Assembly (NCBI GenBank): GCA_946482365.1
Contig: CAMLQY010000008.1
Location: forward strand, 1-64,000
From: an uncultured Actinomycetes bacterium
GTDB lineage: Bacteria > Actinomycetota > Thermoleophilia > Solirubrobacterales > 70-9
Length of the DNA stretch: 64,000 nucleotides
Direction: 5' to 3'
Shown here: in pieces, positions 1 through 8,570 of the stretch
Layout: each line of letters opens with the position of its first letter
How positions within the stretch are numbered: the first letter of the stretch is position 1
Position numbers and translations under genes: made by a program
Notes under the pieces: model-generated
Databases searched by the model: none
What the model was told of the DNA's origin: nothing
Seen by the model: only the letters and a program-made list of their open reading frames with translations

Positions 1-117
1 GGGGGGGGTGTGGGGTGGGGGGGGGGGGGGGGGCCCCCCCCACAAAAACCCCCCCGGGGGGGGCCGGGCGTTCTTTTGGGGGGGGGGCCCCCCCCCGGCC
101 CCACCCCACCCGCCCAG
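1..117. other. Low-complexity G/C run at contig end
   Basis: The first ~117 bases are almost only long runs of G and C with a short A run. No plausible gene or structure is present, and the composition changes abruptly at the end of the first real gene. It looks like a sequencing or assembly artefact at a contig end rather than biology. Confidence 0.75.
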
Positions 118-1050
118 CTAAGGCGCCAAAGCCTCGATCAACTCGCCCAGCTTGTCGGGCGTCGTAATCGGCGTGAGGATCGGCAGGGTCACTCCGCCCT
201 CGACGAAGGCGCCGATCCTCTCCCTCATCTCCTCCGGGGAGCCGAAGACGAACATCGCCTCGATCAGGTCCCACGGGGCCGCCGCCGCCGCGCCCTGACG
301 GTCGCCCGACTCCCAGGCCGCGATCATCGCGTCGATCTCCTCGCCGTACCCGAGCCAGCGGTAGAAGGCGGCGTAGACCGGTACCGTGATGTAGGAGGAG
401 AACATGAAGCGCGCCAGCGGCTCGACCGCCTCGCGCTCGCCCGGCACGCAGAAGAAGCGGCAGAGCAGCTCGAACCCCTCGGGCGCCCCCTCCAGCTGTG
501 CGGCGACTTTGGGCAGGCCGCTGAGCGGCAGGAAGTTCGTGAAGGCGCCGTCGGCCCGCTCGACCGCCAGCTCGAGCATCTTGCCTCGTAGGGCCGCGAG
601 CACGATCGGCACCCGCTCTGGCGGCGCTGTCTCCAGCTTGAACCCCGTGGACGTGCGCTCGCCTTCGAGCGCCACCCGGAGGAACTCGAGCGTCTCGCGC
701 ACCTTGCTCAGGGGGCGCTCGAAGGGGATGCCGTTCCAGCCCTCGACGATCCGGTCCGAGGAGGAGCCGATGCCGAGGACGAAGCGCCCGTCAGAGGCGC
801 TGGCCAGCGCCGCCGCCTCCTGGGCCAGCAGCGCCGGGCCGCGCTGGAAGACGCCGACGATCCCGGTGCCGAGCCTCGCGCGCTCGGTCCAGGCGGCGCT
901 CAACGCCAGCGGCGTGAAGCCGTCCGGCCCGTTCGTCTCACCGCTCCAGAGATCGGTGTAGCCGGCCGCCTCAGCCCGCTTCACCAGCTCCTCATGGGCC
1001 GCCAGCGAGAGCCCCGGCAGCGGCAGAGTCAGTCCCCAGCGGTGAGTCAC
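118..1050 (-). CDS. LLM-class flavin-dependent (probably F420) oxidoreductase
   Basis: Luciferase-like monooxygenase family, 310 aa, typical length for the F420-dependent branch. The N-terminus begins with the usual LTLPLPGLS strand followed by the helix AEAAGYTDLWSGE, and the family segment DGRFVLGIGSSS lies near residues 88-99. These proteins form a TIM-barrel and use reduced F420 or FMN to act on alcohols, imines or alkanes; the substrate cannot be read from the sequence. It is divergent from glpX with only 27 bp between the start codons, so both promoters must overlap the genes. No truncation is seen, although the stop lies next to the low-quality contig end. Confidence 0.85.
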   Translation of the reverse strand: MTHRWGLTLPLPGLSLAAHEELVKRAEAAGYTDLWSGETNGPDGFTPLALSAAWTERARLGTGIVGVFQRGPALLAQEAAALASASDGRFVLGIGSSSDRIVEGWNGIPFERPLSKVRETLEFLRVALEGERTSTGFKLETAPPERVPIVLAALRGKMLELAVERADGAFTNFLPLSGLPKVAAQLEGAPEGFELLCRFFCVPGEREAVEPLARFMFSSYITVPVYAAFYRWLGYGEEIDAMIAAWESGDRQGAAAAAPWDLIEAMFVFGSPEEMRERIGAFVEGGVTLPILTPITTPDKLGELIEALAP

Positions 1051-1077
1051 CGGCCGACCTTATAGCCTGCCGGGCCG

Positions 1078-2076
1078 ATGGGGGAGACCTCGCAGCCCAA
1101 GCCCGACCGCAACCTCGCCCTGGAGCTGGTGCGAGTGACAGAGGCGGCAGCGCTCGCGGCGGCTCGCTGGGTCGGCCGCGGCGACAAGATCGCCGCCGAC
1201 CAGGCGGCGGTCGACGCGATGCGCTTCGTCCTCGACTCGGTCTCGATGGACGGCGTCGTCGTCATCGGCGAGGGGGAGAAGGACGAGGCCCCGATGCTCT
1301 ACAACGGCGAGAACATCGGCGACGGAAGCCCGCCGGTGGCCGACATCGCGGTCGACCCGCTCGAGGGCACGCGCCTCTGCGCCCTCGGCATGCCCAGCGC
1401 CCTCGCCGTGATCGCGCTCGCCGAGCGTGGGTCGATGTTCGACCCCGGCCCTTGCGTCTACATGGAGAAGATGGCCGGCGGCGAGGAGATCGCCGACCTG
1501 CTCGACCTCGACCGCCCGCTCCCCGAGACGCTGAAGCTGATCGCCGAGCGAAAGGGCGGCAGCGTCGGCGACGTCACCGTGGTCATGCTCGACCGCCCAC
1601 GCCACGAGGACGCGATGCGCGAAGTGCGGGAGGCAGGCGGCCGTATCCGCCTTATCACCGACGGAGACGTCTCGGCCGCGCTGCTCGCGGTCAGCGACCG
1701 CTCCCCGGTCGACCTCCTCTGGGGCATCGGCGGCACCCCCGAGGGCGTGCTCTCCGCCGCGGCGCTGAAGTCGATGGGGGGGCAGCTGCTCGGCCGCCTC
1801 TGGCCGCGCAACGAGGAGGAGCGCAGTGCCGCCCTCGACGCCGGCTACGACCTCGACCGCGTCCTCACCGCCAACGACCTCTGCTCCGGGGAGGACGTCT
1901 TCTTCTCGGCCACGGGCGTCACCGACGGCGACGTGCTGCAGGGCGTGCGCTATCGCGGCCCGGGGGCGACCACCGAATCGCTCGTCATGCGCTCCCGTTC
2001 GGGGACCGTGCGGCGGGTCCACGCCCGCCACGACCGCGCCAAGCTGCGCGCGATCATCGGCGAGCGCTACGGCTAG
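1078..2076 (+). CDS. glpX: Fructose-1,6-bisphosphatase class II
   Basis: GlpX hydrolyses fructose-1,6-bisphosphate to fructose-6-phosphate in gluconeogenesis, in the cytosol. The 332 aa length is typical. Visible family motifs are VIGEGEKDEAPML (metal/phosphate site, about residues 61-73), DPLEGTRL (about 93-100) and GIGGTPEGVLSAAALK (about 216-231). The ATG is preceded at 11 nt by TATAGC, a possible -10 of a short-leader promoter. Actinobacteria usually rely on GlpX as their only FBPase, so this is likely the housekeeping enzyme. Confidence 0.95.
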   Translation: MGETSQPKPDRNLALELVRVTEAAALAAARWVGRGDKIAADQAAVDAMRFVLDSVSMDGVVVIGEGEKDEAPMLYNGENIGDGSPPVADIAVDPLEGTRLCALGMPSALAVIALAERGSMFDPGPCVYMEKMAGGEEIADLLDLDRPLPETLKLIAERKGGSVGDVTVVMLDRPRHEDAMREVREAGGRIRLITDGDVSAALLAVSDRSPVDLLWGIGGTPEGVLSAAALKSMGGQLLGRLWPRNEEERSAALDAGYDLDRVLTANDLCSGEDVFFSATGVTDGDVLQGVRYRGPGATTESLVMRSRSGTVRRVHARHDRAKLRAIIGERYG

Positions 2077-2136
2077 GCCCGTCCCGGCAAGCCCGCGCTC
2101 CGCGCCGTCCCTGCGCCGGGTGCTCCGTGCACCTTC

Positions 2137-2164
2137 TTGTCAAATCAGGTACGCGGGATATACT
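2137..2164 (+). promoter_or_regulatory. Sigma70-like promoter TTGTCA-N16-TATACT
   Basis: TTGTCA at 2137-2142 and TATACT at 2159-2164 are separated by 16 nt in a locally AT-rich patch of otherwise GC-rich DNA. It lies about 50 nt upstream of the ATG at 2216 and would drive the winged-helix regulator. Confidence 0.55.
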
Positions 2165-2215
2165 GGTCCGATATTTTCAAGTATTCTAAGGGAACGGTCA
2201 GGGAGCGCATCGTCG

Positions 2216-3241
2216 ATGCATGTCGCTGAGGCAGGTCAGCGGCCCCGAGCGGGCACCGCCGTCCTCAGCCTGCTCACCATCCCGCTGAACGTCCACGTCC
2301 TCAGGGCGCTGGCCGGCGGACCGCTGCGACTCTCCGATCTGCGCGCCGAGCTCGGCGGCCCGGCGCAGTCGACTCTGCGGGGCAACCTCTCGAAGCTGGT
2401 CAAGCTGGGTGTGCTGGCTCGCTGCCGAGGAAAGCGCCCCAGCATCCTCGCCTACGAACTGACTCCCTTCGGGCACGACCTCCTGCTCGCCGCCGAGGCG
2501 GTGGAAGCCTGGCTGCAGCACGCCCCGGAGGGGCCGGTCGCGCTTGACAGTGCGACGGCCAAAGTGGCGCTCAAGGCCCTGGTCGGAGGCTGGTCCTCGA
2601 CCATCGTTCGCGCTCTGGCGGCGCGCCCGTTGACCCTGACCGAGCTCGACAAGCTGATCGATAACTGCACCTACCCGGCGCTGGAGCGGCGACTCTCCGC
2701 GATGCGCCTGGCCGGGCAGGTCGAGCTCGGCTCCAACGAGGGCAGCAGGGGCCGCGAGTACACGATCAATCCTTGGCTGCGTCACGCGATCGGCCCCCTG
2801 AGCGTCGCGGCGCGCTGCGAGCGACGCCATATGGCGAACGTGACTGCGCCGATCGGCCGCCTCGACGTCGAGGCGGCCTTTCTCCTGGTCGCCCCGACGA
2901 TCGTGCTGGGCGCCGACTCCAACGGCACCTGCCAGGTCGCGGTGGAAGCGGGCCGCGGCGACTCCGGCAGGCCCTGGGCCGGGGCGCAGCTGACGCTCGA
3001 GAACGGGACGGTGACCTTATGCGTCGCCCGGATCGAGAAGCAGCCCGAGAGCTGGGTCCTCGGCCCTTCCGCGGCTTGGCTCGACGCCGTGATCGGCCGC
3101 GACCCCGAGCGCCTCAGCTTCGGCGGCGACGCGGACCTGGGACGGGACGTCGTCCAGGGGCTTCACGACGTGCTCTTCGACGTCCGCTCGGCACAGCCGC
3201 AGTCCTCCTCAGACGCCGCCGGGGAGCCTGCGGGCGCGTAG
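2216..3241 (+). CDS. Transcriptional regulator with two winged-helix (HxlR-like) domains
   Basis: 341 aa from the ATG at 2216, chosen because the promoter at 2137-2164 lies upstream of it and longer readings run through glpX. The first winged helix spans about residues 10-95 (VLRALAGGPLRLSDLRAEL then STLRGNLSKLVKLGVL) and the second about 105-185 (IVRALAARPLTLTELDKLI then ALERRLSAMRLAGQVEL). The C-terminal ~150 residues form an alpha/beta domain, possibly SCP2-like, of unknown ligand. Two HxlR-like units in one chain would mimic the dimer that HxlR proteins normally form. The 3' end overlaps the convergent yihY gene by 79 bp. The regulated target is unknown. Confidence 0.75.
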   Translation: MHVAEAGQRPRAGTAVLSLLTIPLNVHVLRALAGGPLRLSDLRAELGGPAQSTLRGNLSKLVKLGVLARCRGKRPSILAYELTPFGHDLLLAAEAVEAWLQHAPEGPVALDSATAKVALKALVGGWSSTIVRALAARPLTLTELDKLIDNCTYPALERRLSAMRLAGQVELGSNEGSRGREYTINPWLRHAIGPLSVAARCERRHMANVTAPIGRLDVEAAFLLVAPTIVLGADSNGTCQVAVEAGRGDSGRPWAGAQLTLENGTVTLCVARIEKQPESWVLGPSAAWLDAVIGRDPERLSFGGDADLGRDVVQGLHDVLFDVRSAQPQSSSDAAGEPAGA

Positions 3242-4089
3242 GCGTAGGGCAGCTCGCCGGTGTCGTGCAGCTCGTGGCGCAGCGAGTTGATCACCGCACC
3301 GGCAAGCAGCGCCAGGCTGAGCACGTAGAACCAGAGCAGGGCTATGAGGACGAATCCCACCGTCGAGCCGAAGCGCGAGAGGCTCGAGACGTTGGAGAGG
3401 TAGAAGGGGAAGAGCCAGTTGGCAATGCCGGCGCAGGCGGTGACGAAGGAGGCGCCGGGCCAGACCGCGCGCCAGGGCATGTGCCCTTTCGGCACCGCCC
3501 AGAAGATCACGCAGCAGATCAGGAACACGATCAGGATCGCGGCCCCGAGCAGCAGCACCGTGTCGATCGCCTTGATGTCGGAGAGGCCGAGCGGCAGCCG
3601 GTCGGTGCTGGCGATGAGCGTGCTCTCCATCGTCGGCAGGAAGATGCTGGCCGCGATGAAGAGAAGGACGACGACGAGCATCGCGAAGGAGAAGCGCTTC
3701 TGCTCGACCCAGCCGCGGCACTCGACGTGGTAGATGCGACAGAAGGCGGTGTCCATCGCCCCCCAGAAGGAGGCCCCGATCCAGAGCGAGCCGAGGAAGG
3801 CGGCGATCCCGATCGTGGTCGAGTTCTGCTCGATCCGGTTGAGGACGTCGGTGAGGGTTTCCTGCTCGACGTTGGGGAAGAGGCGCTGCAGGTCGTCGAG
3901 CACGCTGGCCTCGACGCCGCCTATCTTCAGCACCTGGCCGAAGACGAAGAGCACCAGCAGGGCGAACGGGAAGACCGCCAGCATCAGGTTGTAGGCGACC
4001 ATCGCCGAGAGCCCCGTGACGTTCTCGCGGTAGGCTCGCTGCCAGAAGGCGCGCAGCCAGGGGCGGGATTGGCGCATTGAGCTTGACAT
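3163..4089 (-). CDS. YihY/BrkB-family inner membrane protein
   Basis: 308 aa with about six membrane segments, as in the YihY (formerly RNase BN) family. Characteristic parts are the N-terminal RENVTGLSAMVAYNLMLAVF helix and GFVLIALLWFYVLSLALLAG near residues 246-265. The biochemical role of the family is not settled. The C-terminus is acidic, cysteine-containing and disordered. The start at 4089 lies two bases from the palindrome at 4092-4108, so expression may be controlled by whatever binds there; an in-frame ATG at 4077 is an alternative start. Confidence 0.85.
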   Translation of the reverse strand: MSSSMRQSRPWLRAFWQRAYRENVTGLSAMVAYNLMLAVFPFALLVLFVFGQVLKIGGVEASVLDDLQRLFPNVEQETLTDVLNRIEQNSTTIGIAAFLGSLWIGASFWGAMDTAFCRIYHVECRGWVEQKRFSFAMLVVVLLFIAASIFLPTMESTLIASTDRLPLGLSDIKAIDTVLLLGAAILIVFLICCVIFWAVPKGHMPWRAVWPGASFVTACAGIANWLFPFYLSNVSSLSRFGSTVGFVLIALLWFYVLSLALLAGAVINSLRHELHDTGELPYAYAPAGSPAASEEDCGCAERTSKSTS

Positions 4090-4117
4090 TGACTTCAGAA
4101 ACTGAAGCGACTATGAT
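4089..4117 (+). promoter_or_regulatory. rpoD promoter with embedded palindromic operator
   Basis: TTGACT (4089-4094) and TATGAT (4112-4117) have the ideal 17-nt spacing. The palindrome CTTCAG-AAA-CTGAAG (4093-4107) fills the spacer, so a bound protein would block RNA polymerase. The 17-mer core ACTTCAGNAANTGAAGC recurs at 22575-22591, upstream of an HxlR gene. Confidence 0.7.
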
Positions 4118-4189
4118 GCGAACAGACGTTTGAGCGGTGACCCGAGGCCTAGTATGGGCCTAGGGCAGCGCAGACTAATCGGCCATGCG

Positions 4190-4213
4190 GACCGGATTGC
4201 CGGTCTATTTTTT
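4190..4213 (+). terminator. Terminator-like hairpin in the rpoD leader
   Basis: Stem GACCGG (4190-4195), loop ATTG, stem CCGGTC (4200-4205), then TATTTTTT (4206-4213). It lies between the promoter at 4089-4117 and the rpoD ATG at 4289, so it would end a ~90 nt leader transcript or act as an attenuator. A competing pairing of AATCGG (about 4177-4182) with CCGGATT could act as an antiterminator. Confidence 0.55.
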
Positions 4214-4288
4214 CGCGACTTTCCGCCCGCCCGGGCGTTCCAGTCGCAGGACCAAACCACCTAGCGCAAGGAAACGAGCACAGACAGG

Positions 4289-5395
4289 ATGCTGGTAGCA
4301 GAGCTTCAGGAGCTTGAGGAGGTCAAAGGCCTCATAACCAGAGGGCAGCAGCTCGGTGTGCTGACCTTCGGCGACATCGCCTCCGCGGTCTCGGAGGTCG
4401 ATCTCGACGAGTCCGACGTAGAGGATCTCTACGGGCACCTCGAGAAGTCGGGCATCGAGCTCGTCGAGGACATGGACCCTGCCCAGAAAGCGGCCGCGGA
4501 AGCGATGCCCGCAGACACCGGCAAGAAAGGCCGGCGCCGTCAGAAACAGGCGCTCGACCTGAAACCGGACATGACCACGGACAGCCTGCAGCTGTTCCTC
4601 AAGGACATCGGCAAGGTTCGCCTCCTGACCGCGGCGGAGGAGGTCGAACTCGCCAAGCGCATCGAGCGCGGCGACCTCGACGCCAAGCAGAAAATGGTCG
4701 AGTCCAACCTGCGCCTGGTCGTCTCGATCGCCAAGAACTACCGCAACCAGGGCCTGCCCTTCCTCGACCTGATCCAGGAGGGCACGCTGGGCCTGGTCCG
4801 CGCAGCGGAGAAGTTCGACTACCGCAAGGGGTTCAAGTTCTCCACCTACGCGACCTGGTGGATCCGCCAGGCGATCGCCCGCGCGCTCGCCGACAAGGCG
4901 CGGACGATCCGCATCCCGGTCCACGTGGTCGAGAAGCTGAACAAGATCGGCCGCGCCGAGCGCAAGCTGGTCACCGAGCTGGGCCGCGAGCCCACCCCGG
5001 AGGAGATCGCCGAGGTGACGGGGATCGATCCCGAGGAGGTCGACTCGATCAAGCGCTCCGCCCAGGCCCCGGTCTCGCTGGAGAAGCCGGTCGGCGACGA
5101 GGAGGAGTCGGAGTTCGGCCAGTTCATCGCCGACGAGAAGGCCGAGTCCCCCTTCGACCGGGCGGCCGACCTGCTGACCAAAGAGGCGCTGAAGGAGGCG
5201 CTGGAGAACCTCTCCTACCGCGAGCGGCGCGTGCTCGAGCTCCGCTACGGGCTCGGCGGCGAGCACCCGCGCACGCTCGACGAGGTGGGGCGGACCTTCA
5301 ACGTCACCCGCGAGCGCATCCGCCAGATCGAGAACCAGTCGCTCAAAAAGCTGCAGCAGCTGGGCGAAGCACAGAAGCTCAGAGAGGTCACCTGA
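4289..5395 (+). CDS. rpoD: RNA polymerase principal sigma factor
   Basis: 368 aa group 1 sigma factor. A short region 1.1-like N-terminus (residues 1-75) and basic linker are followed by region 1.2 ([16 protein letters not shown], about 93-108), region 2 with [17 protein letters not shown] and the -10 recognition segment [14 protein letters not shown], region 3 ([16 protein letters not shown]) and region 4 with the -35 reading helix [21 protein letters not shown]. All core-binding and promoter-reading elements are present. The promoter at 4089-4117 and hairpin at 4190-4213 are its probable control region. The first pilus gene starts about 45 bp downstream, so partial cotranscription is possible. 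Confidence 0.96.
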   Translation: MLVAELQELEEVKGLITRGQQLGVLTFGDIASAVSEVDLDESDVEDLYGHLEKSGIELVEDMDPAQKAAAEAMPADTGKKGRRRQKQALDLKPDMTTDSLQLFLKDIGKVRLLTAAEEVELAKRIERGDLDAKQKMVESNLRLVVSIAKNYRNQGLPFLDLIQEGTLGLVRAAEKFDYRKGFKFSTYATWWIRQAIARALADKARTIRIPVHVVEKLNKIGRAERKLVTELGREPTPEEIAEVTGIDPEEVDSIKRSAQAPVSLEKPVGDEEESEFGQFIADEKAESPFDRAADLLTKEALKEALENLSYRERRVLELRYGLGGEHPRTLDEVGRTFNVTRERIRQIENQSLKKLQQLGEAQKLREVT

Positions 5396-5439
5396 GCCAA
5401 GGCTAAGGAGTGTCGGCATCCCGGCCGATAGAGGTCGGG

Positions 5440-6555
5440 ATGTTCGAGATCGACAAAGCGCTGCAGACGCTGATCGAGCGGGAGGGCTCCGACCTCCACA
5501 TCAAGGTCAGCTCGAAGCCGATAATCCGCCAGCACGGCGAGCTGGTCCAGCTCGACGGCTACGAGCCGCTGACCCCGGAGGACACCGAGAAGGCCTTCCA
5601 CGACATGGCCGAGGTCCGCTCCCTGACCGAGTTCGAGCAGGCCGGCGAGGCCGACTTCTCCTACTCGATCCCCGGCCTGTCGCGCTTCCGCGTCAACGTC
5701 TTCAAGCAGCGCGGCACGACCTCGATCGTCTGCCGCGCGATCCCCTTCGACATCCGCTCGGTCGAGGAGCTGGGGCTGCCGCCGGTGGTCACCAAGCTGG
5801 CCGAGGAGCAGCGCGGGATCATCCTCGTCACCGGCACCACGGGCTCGGGCAAGAGCACGACCCTGGCGGCGATGATCGACCACATCAACCGCACCAAGCC
5901 ACATCACATCATCACGCTCGAGGACCCGATCGAGTACCTGCATCAGGACAAGCAGTCGATCGTCAACCAGCGCGAAGTCGGCTCGGACACCGAGAGCTTC
6001 AGCCGGGCGATGCGGCGCGTCCTGCGCCAGGACCCCGACGTGATCCTGATCGGCGAGATGCGCGACGAGGAGACCGTGCACACGGCGCTCTCTGCCGCCG
6101 AGACCGGCCACCTCGTCCTTTCCACCGTCCACACCCTCGACGCGACCGAGACGATCAACCGGATCATCGACTTCTTCCCGCCCCGCCTCCAGCACCAGGC
6201 GCGAGTGATGCTCGCCTCGACCCTGAAGGGGGCCATCGCCCAGCGCCTCGTCCCCGACATCAGCGGAGAAGGCCGCGTGCCGGCCTCGGAGGTGCTGGTC
6301 GTCACCGGCCGCGTCCAGGACCTGATCATGAATCCGGAGGAGACCGGCAAGATCACCGAGGTGATCGGCGAGGGCGAGTACTACGGGATGCGCACCTTCG
6401 ACCAGTCCCTGCTCGGCTACGTGATGGAGGGCAAGGTCGCCGAGGACGTGGCGCTCCAGTACGCCTCCAGCCCACACGACTTCAAGTTGATGCTCGCGGC
6501 AGGTGGCCAGCGCGCCAGCGGCATCGAGCAGCTCGCGAGTCAAGCGGCAGAGTAA
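5440..6555 (+). CDS. pilT: Type IV pilus retraction-type ATPase PilT (copy 1)
   Basis: 371 aa from the ATG at 5440, which has GAGG 5 nt upstream; a GTG at 5410 overlaps its own AAGGAG and is less likely. PAS-like N-terminal domain (SDLHIKVSSKPI), Walker A GTTGSGKSTT, Asp box LEDPIEYLHQ, Walker B DPDVILIGEMRD and His box TGHLVLSTVHT are intact. The PilT C-terminal AIRNLI motif is replaced by GRVQDLI, whereas the second copy (10404-11579) keeps it. This copy may therefore be a PilU-like accessory motor. It acts as a cytoplasmic hexamer at the pilus base. Confidence 0.92.
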   Translation: MFEIDKALQTLIEREGSDLHIKVSSKPIIRQHGELVQLDGYEPLTPEDTEKAFHDMAEVRSLTEFEQAGEADFSYSIPGLSRFRVNVFKQRGTTSIVCRAIPFDIRSVEELGLPPVVTKLAEEQRGIILVTGTTGSGKSTTLAAMIDHINRTKPHHIITLEDPIEYLHQDKQSIVNQREVGSDTESFSRAMRRVLRQDPDVILIGEMRDEETVHTALSAAETGHLVLSTVHTLDATETINRIIDFFPPRLQHQARVMLASTLKGAIAQRLVPDISGEGRVPASEVLVVTGRVQDLIMNPEETGKITEVIGEGEYYGMRTFDQSLLGYVMEGKVAEDVALQYASSPHDFKLMLAAGGQRASGIEQLASQAAE

Positions 6556-6622
6556 GTAGTACGGGCGTCCAGGTTGGCCGAGCGTGCGTTCCCGCGGCTC
6601 AAGCCGCGTTGACCCAGCGTCG

Positions 6623-7957
6623 ATGAGCTTGGCGATGCCCGGGCCAGGCCGACTGCGTGCGCGATTCCGCGCCCTTCTCACGGACGAGAGCGGGATGGCG
6701 CTGCCGACGGCACTCTTCGCGATGATCGCCAGTATGGCGCTGGCCAGCGCGGCGATCCTCTCCTCGGTCGACGTGCAGCAGGGAACCACACGCGACCATG
6801 ACTCCAAGGAAGCGATCGCCGCCGCCGACGCCGGCGCGAGCGTCGCCCTCCTGCGCCTCAACCGCTTTCAGGGCAGCCTCAGCGCCACCTATCCGTGCGT
6901 GGGGCCGGCGGGCGAAGCGCAGGCCGCTTCGGCTGGATGGTGCCCGGAAACCGCGAGCGAGAGTGTCGGCGGGGCCAGTTTCACCTACCGGGTGAGCGCA
7001 TACGACGGCACCGGCATCTACAGCGTCGTCGCCACCGGGACGTCGGACACGGTCAGTCGCCGGGTAGAGGTTGGGTTGGTCTCCTACAGCGGGAAAAACG
7101 TCTTCGCCAACGAGAAACTGATCGGACGGGACAACTTCATGCTCGAAGGCACGCCCGACATCCGCACCGACATCGGCACCAACGGAGACATCGAAGGCAA
7201 AGGCACCCCGACGATCTGCGGCAACGTCCGACACGGCATCGGCAAAGAAGCGCCGGAACCCGACTGCGAAGGTGAAGTCAAAGAAGGGGAAATGGAGCTG
7301 CCGCCCTTTACCGCGCCCGAAAACCTTGCGACGATCAACTCGAACTGCCGCCTCGAAGTGAGTCCACCGGAATCCTGCAAAGGCGTCGACACCTACACGA
7401 AAAAACGCACCGCCACCGACCCCTGGGATGCGGAAACCAGGGCGATCCACCTGTCCAAAAACGCGAAGCTGACCGTGGGAGGAGACGACTACTTCGCCTG
7501 CAGCCTCACCATCGACAGCGGCGAATTGATCATGGCCGCCGAAAGCAACGTCCGCATCTTCATCGACACGCCGGAAAACTGTGGTCTCTCGCCCGGCGCC
7601 GTGCAGGTCAAGCTCACCGGCAACGCTCGCATCGTCTCGACTGCCTACAACCCGGCGCAAGGGACCTACGACGTGCCGGGCATCTACGTGCTGGGTGAAT
7701 CATCCGTGGAGCTGGCGGGGAGCTTCGGCACTAACGAGTTCATGCTCTACGCCCCGGACAGCCACATCGACATCGGCGGCAGCGCCACCTGGAAAGGAAT
7801 GTTCGCCGGCAAATCGATCAAAGTGCACGGTACGCCGCTGATCGAATCCGATCCGAACATCCCGCCGCCCGACATCCACTTTGCCACCCTGCTGCAGCGC
7901 ACCCGTTACGTCGAGTGTACGGGCGTGGCGGTATCGCCCCCCGACGCAAGCTGCTGA
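6623..7957 (+). CDS. PilX-like minor pilin with C-terminal beta-helix domain
   Basis: About 444 aa from the ATG at 6623; a GTG at 6584 and an ATG at 6635 are alternatives. The N-terminus has a class III-type processing site, DESG/MALPTAL, followed by a hydrophobic helix, as in PilX-like pilins. The remainder resembles the DUF7305-type beta-helix of pilus tip or assembly proteins, with repeating strands such as GTPDIRTDIGTNGDIEGKG. Nine or so cysteines suggest extracellular disulfides. It probably primes assembly or acts at the pilus tip. A GCGGCT-CA-AGCCGC hairpin lies just upstream at about 6594-6607. The mature part uses many AAA/GAA codons, unlike its neighbours. Confidence 0.75.
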   Translation: MSLAMPGPGRLRARFRALLTDESGMALPTALFAMIASMALASAAILSSVDVQQGTTRDHDSKEAIAAADAGASVALLRLNRFQGSLSATYPCVGPAGEAQAASAGWCPETASESVGGASFTYRVSAYDGTGIYSVVATGTSDTVSRRVEVGLVSYSGKNVFANEKLIGRDNFMLEGTPDIRTDIGTNGDIEGKGTPTICGNVRHGIGKEAPEPDCEGEVKEGEMELPPFTAPENLATINSNCRLEVSPPESCKGVDTYTKKRTATDPWDAETRAIHLSKNAKLTVGGDDYFACSLTIDSGELIMAAESNVRIFIDTPENCGLSPGAVQVKLTGNARIVSTAYNPAQGTYDVPGIYVLGESSVELAGSFGTNEFMLYAPDSHIDIGGSATWKGMFAGKSIKVHGTPLIESDPNIPPPDIHFATLLQRTRYVECTGVAVSPPDASC

Positions 7958-8005
7958 GCGTCGCTCAAGCTCGGCGGCCGGGCTGACGATTCAGTAGGCG
8001 AACGT

Positions 8006-8569
8006 ATGAGAGAGAAGCTGAACGACAACCCGCTTGCGCAGCTCGCCGCCGTCGGCGTGCTGCTGCTCGCCGGCGTCTTCTTCATGTCGACGATGGGCAA
8101 AGGCAGCTCCGAAGAAGGCGAAGAAGAAGCTTCGGCGCCGGTGACCGTTGCCGTCCCGATCGAAGGTAGCCCCACGTCGCTGCCCGCCGTAAGCTCCGGC
8201 GTCGGCGCCCCGCCTCCGCTGCCCCGGCCGGTCACGGCCGCTTTCGCCGCCGACGACACGGTCGTCCTCCTCTTCGTTCGCCCGGGCGGAATCGACGACC
8301 GCATGGTCGCCGCGGCGCTGCTCCGCCTGCGTTCCTTCCCCGATGTCGCCACCTTCGTCGTGCCGGCGAGCAGGATCGCCCGCTACGCGGAGATCGCCCA
8401 GGGAGCCAACGTCAACCGTGTTCCCGCACTGGTCGTGCTACGGCCGAAGCGGCTCGACGCGGCCGTCTCCACGGCCTCCGTGCACTATGGCTACCAGAGC
8501 CCGGAGAGCGTCGAACAGGCCGTGATCGACGCCGGCTACAAGGGCCGCACCGTCCCGTATCACCCCTGA
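8006..8569 (+). CDS. Membrane-anchored protein with thioredoxin-like fold, pilus locus
   Basis: 187 aa. One membrane segment (about residues 10-30, QLAAVGVLLLAGVFFMSTMG), an acidic then Pro/Ser-rich linker, and an extracytoplasmic domain from about residue 75 whose strand pattern (TVVLLFVRPGGIDDRMV, VNRVPALVVLRPK with a cis-Pro-like VPALV) suggests a thioredoxin-like fold without a CxxC pair. No named family is recognised. It ends one base before pilB, so it is in the pilus operon and may be a pilus-specific periplasm-side scaffold. Function unknown. Confidence 0.7.
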   Translation: MREKLNDNPLAQLAAVGVLLLAGVFFMSTMGKGSSEEGEEEASAPVTVAVPIEGSPTSLPAVSSGVGAPPPLPRPVTAAFAADDTVVLLFVRPGGIDDRMVAAALLRLRSFPDVATFVVPASRIARYAEIAQGANVNRVPALVVLRPKRLDAAVSTASVHYGYQSPESVEQAVIDAGYKGRTVPYHP

Positions 8570-8570
8570 T

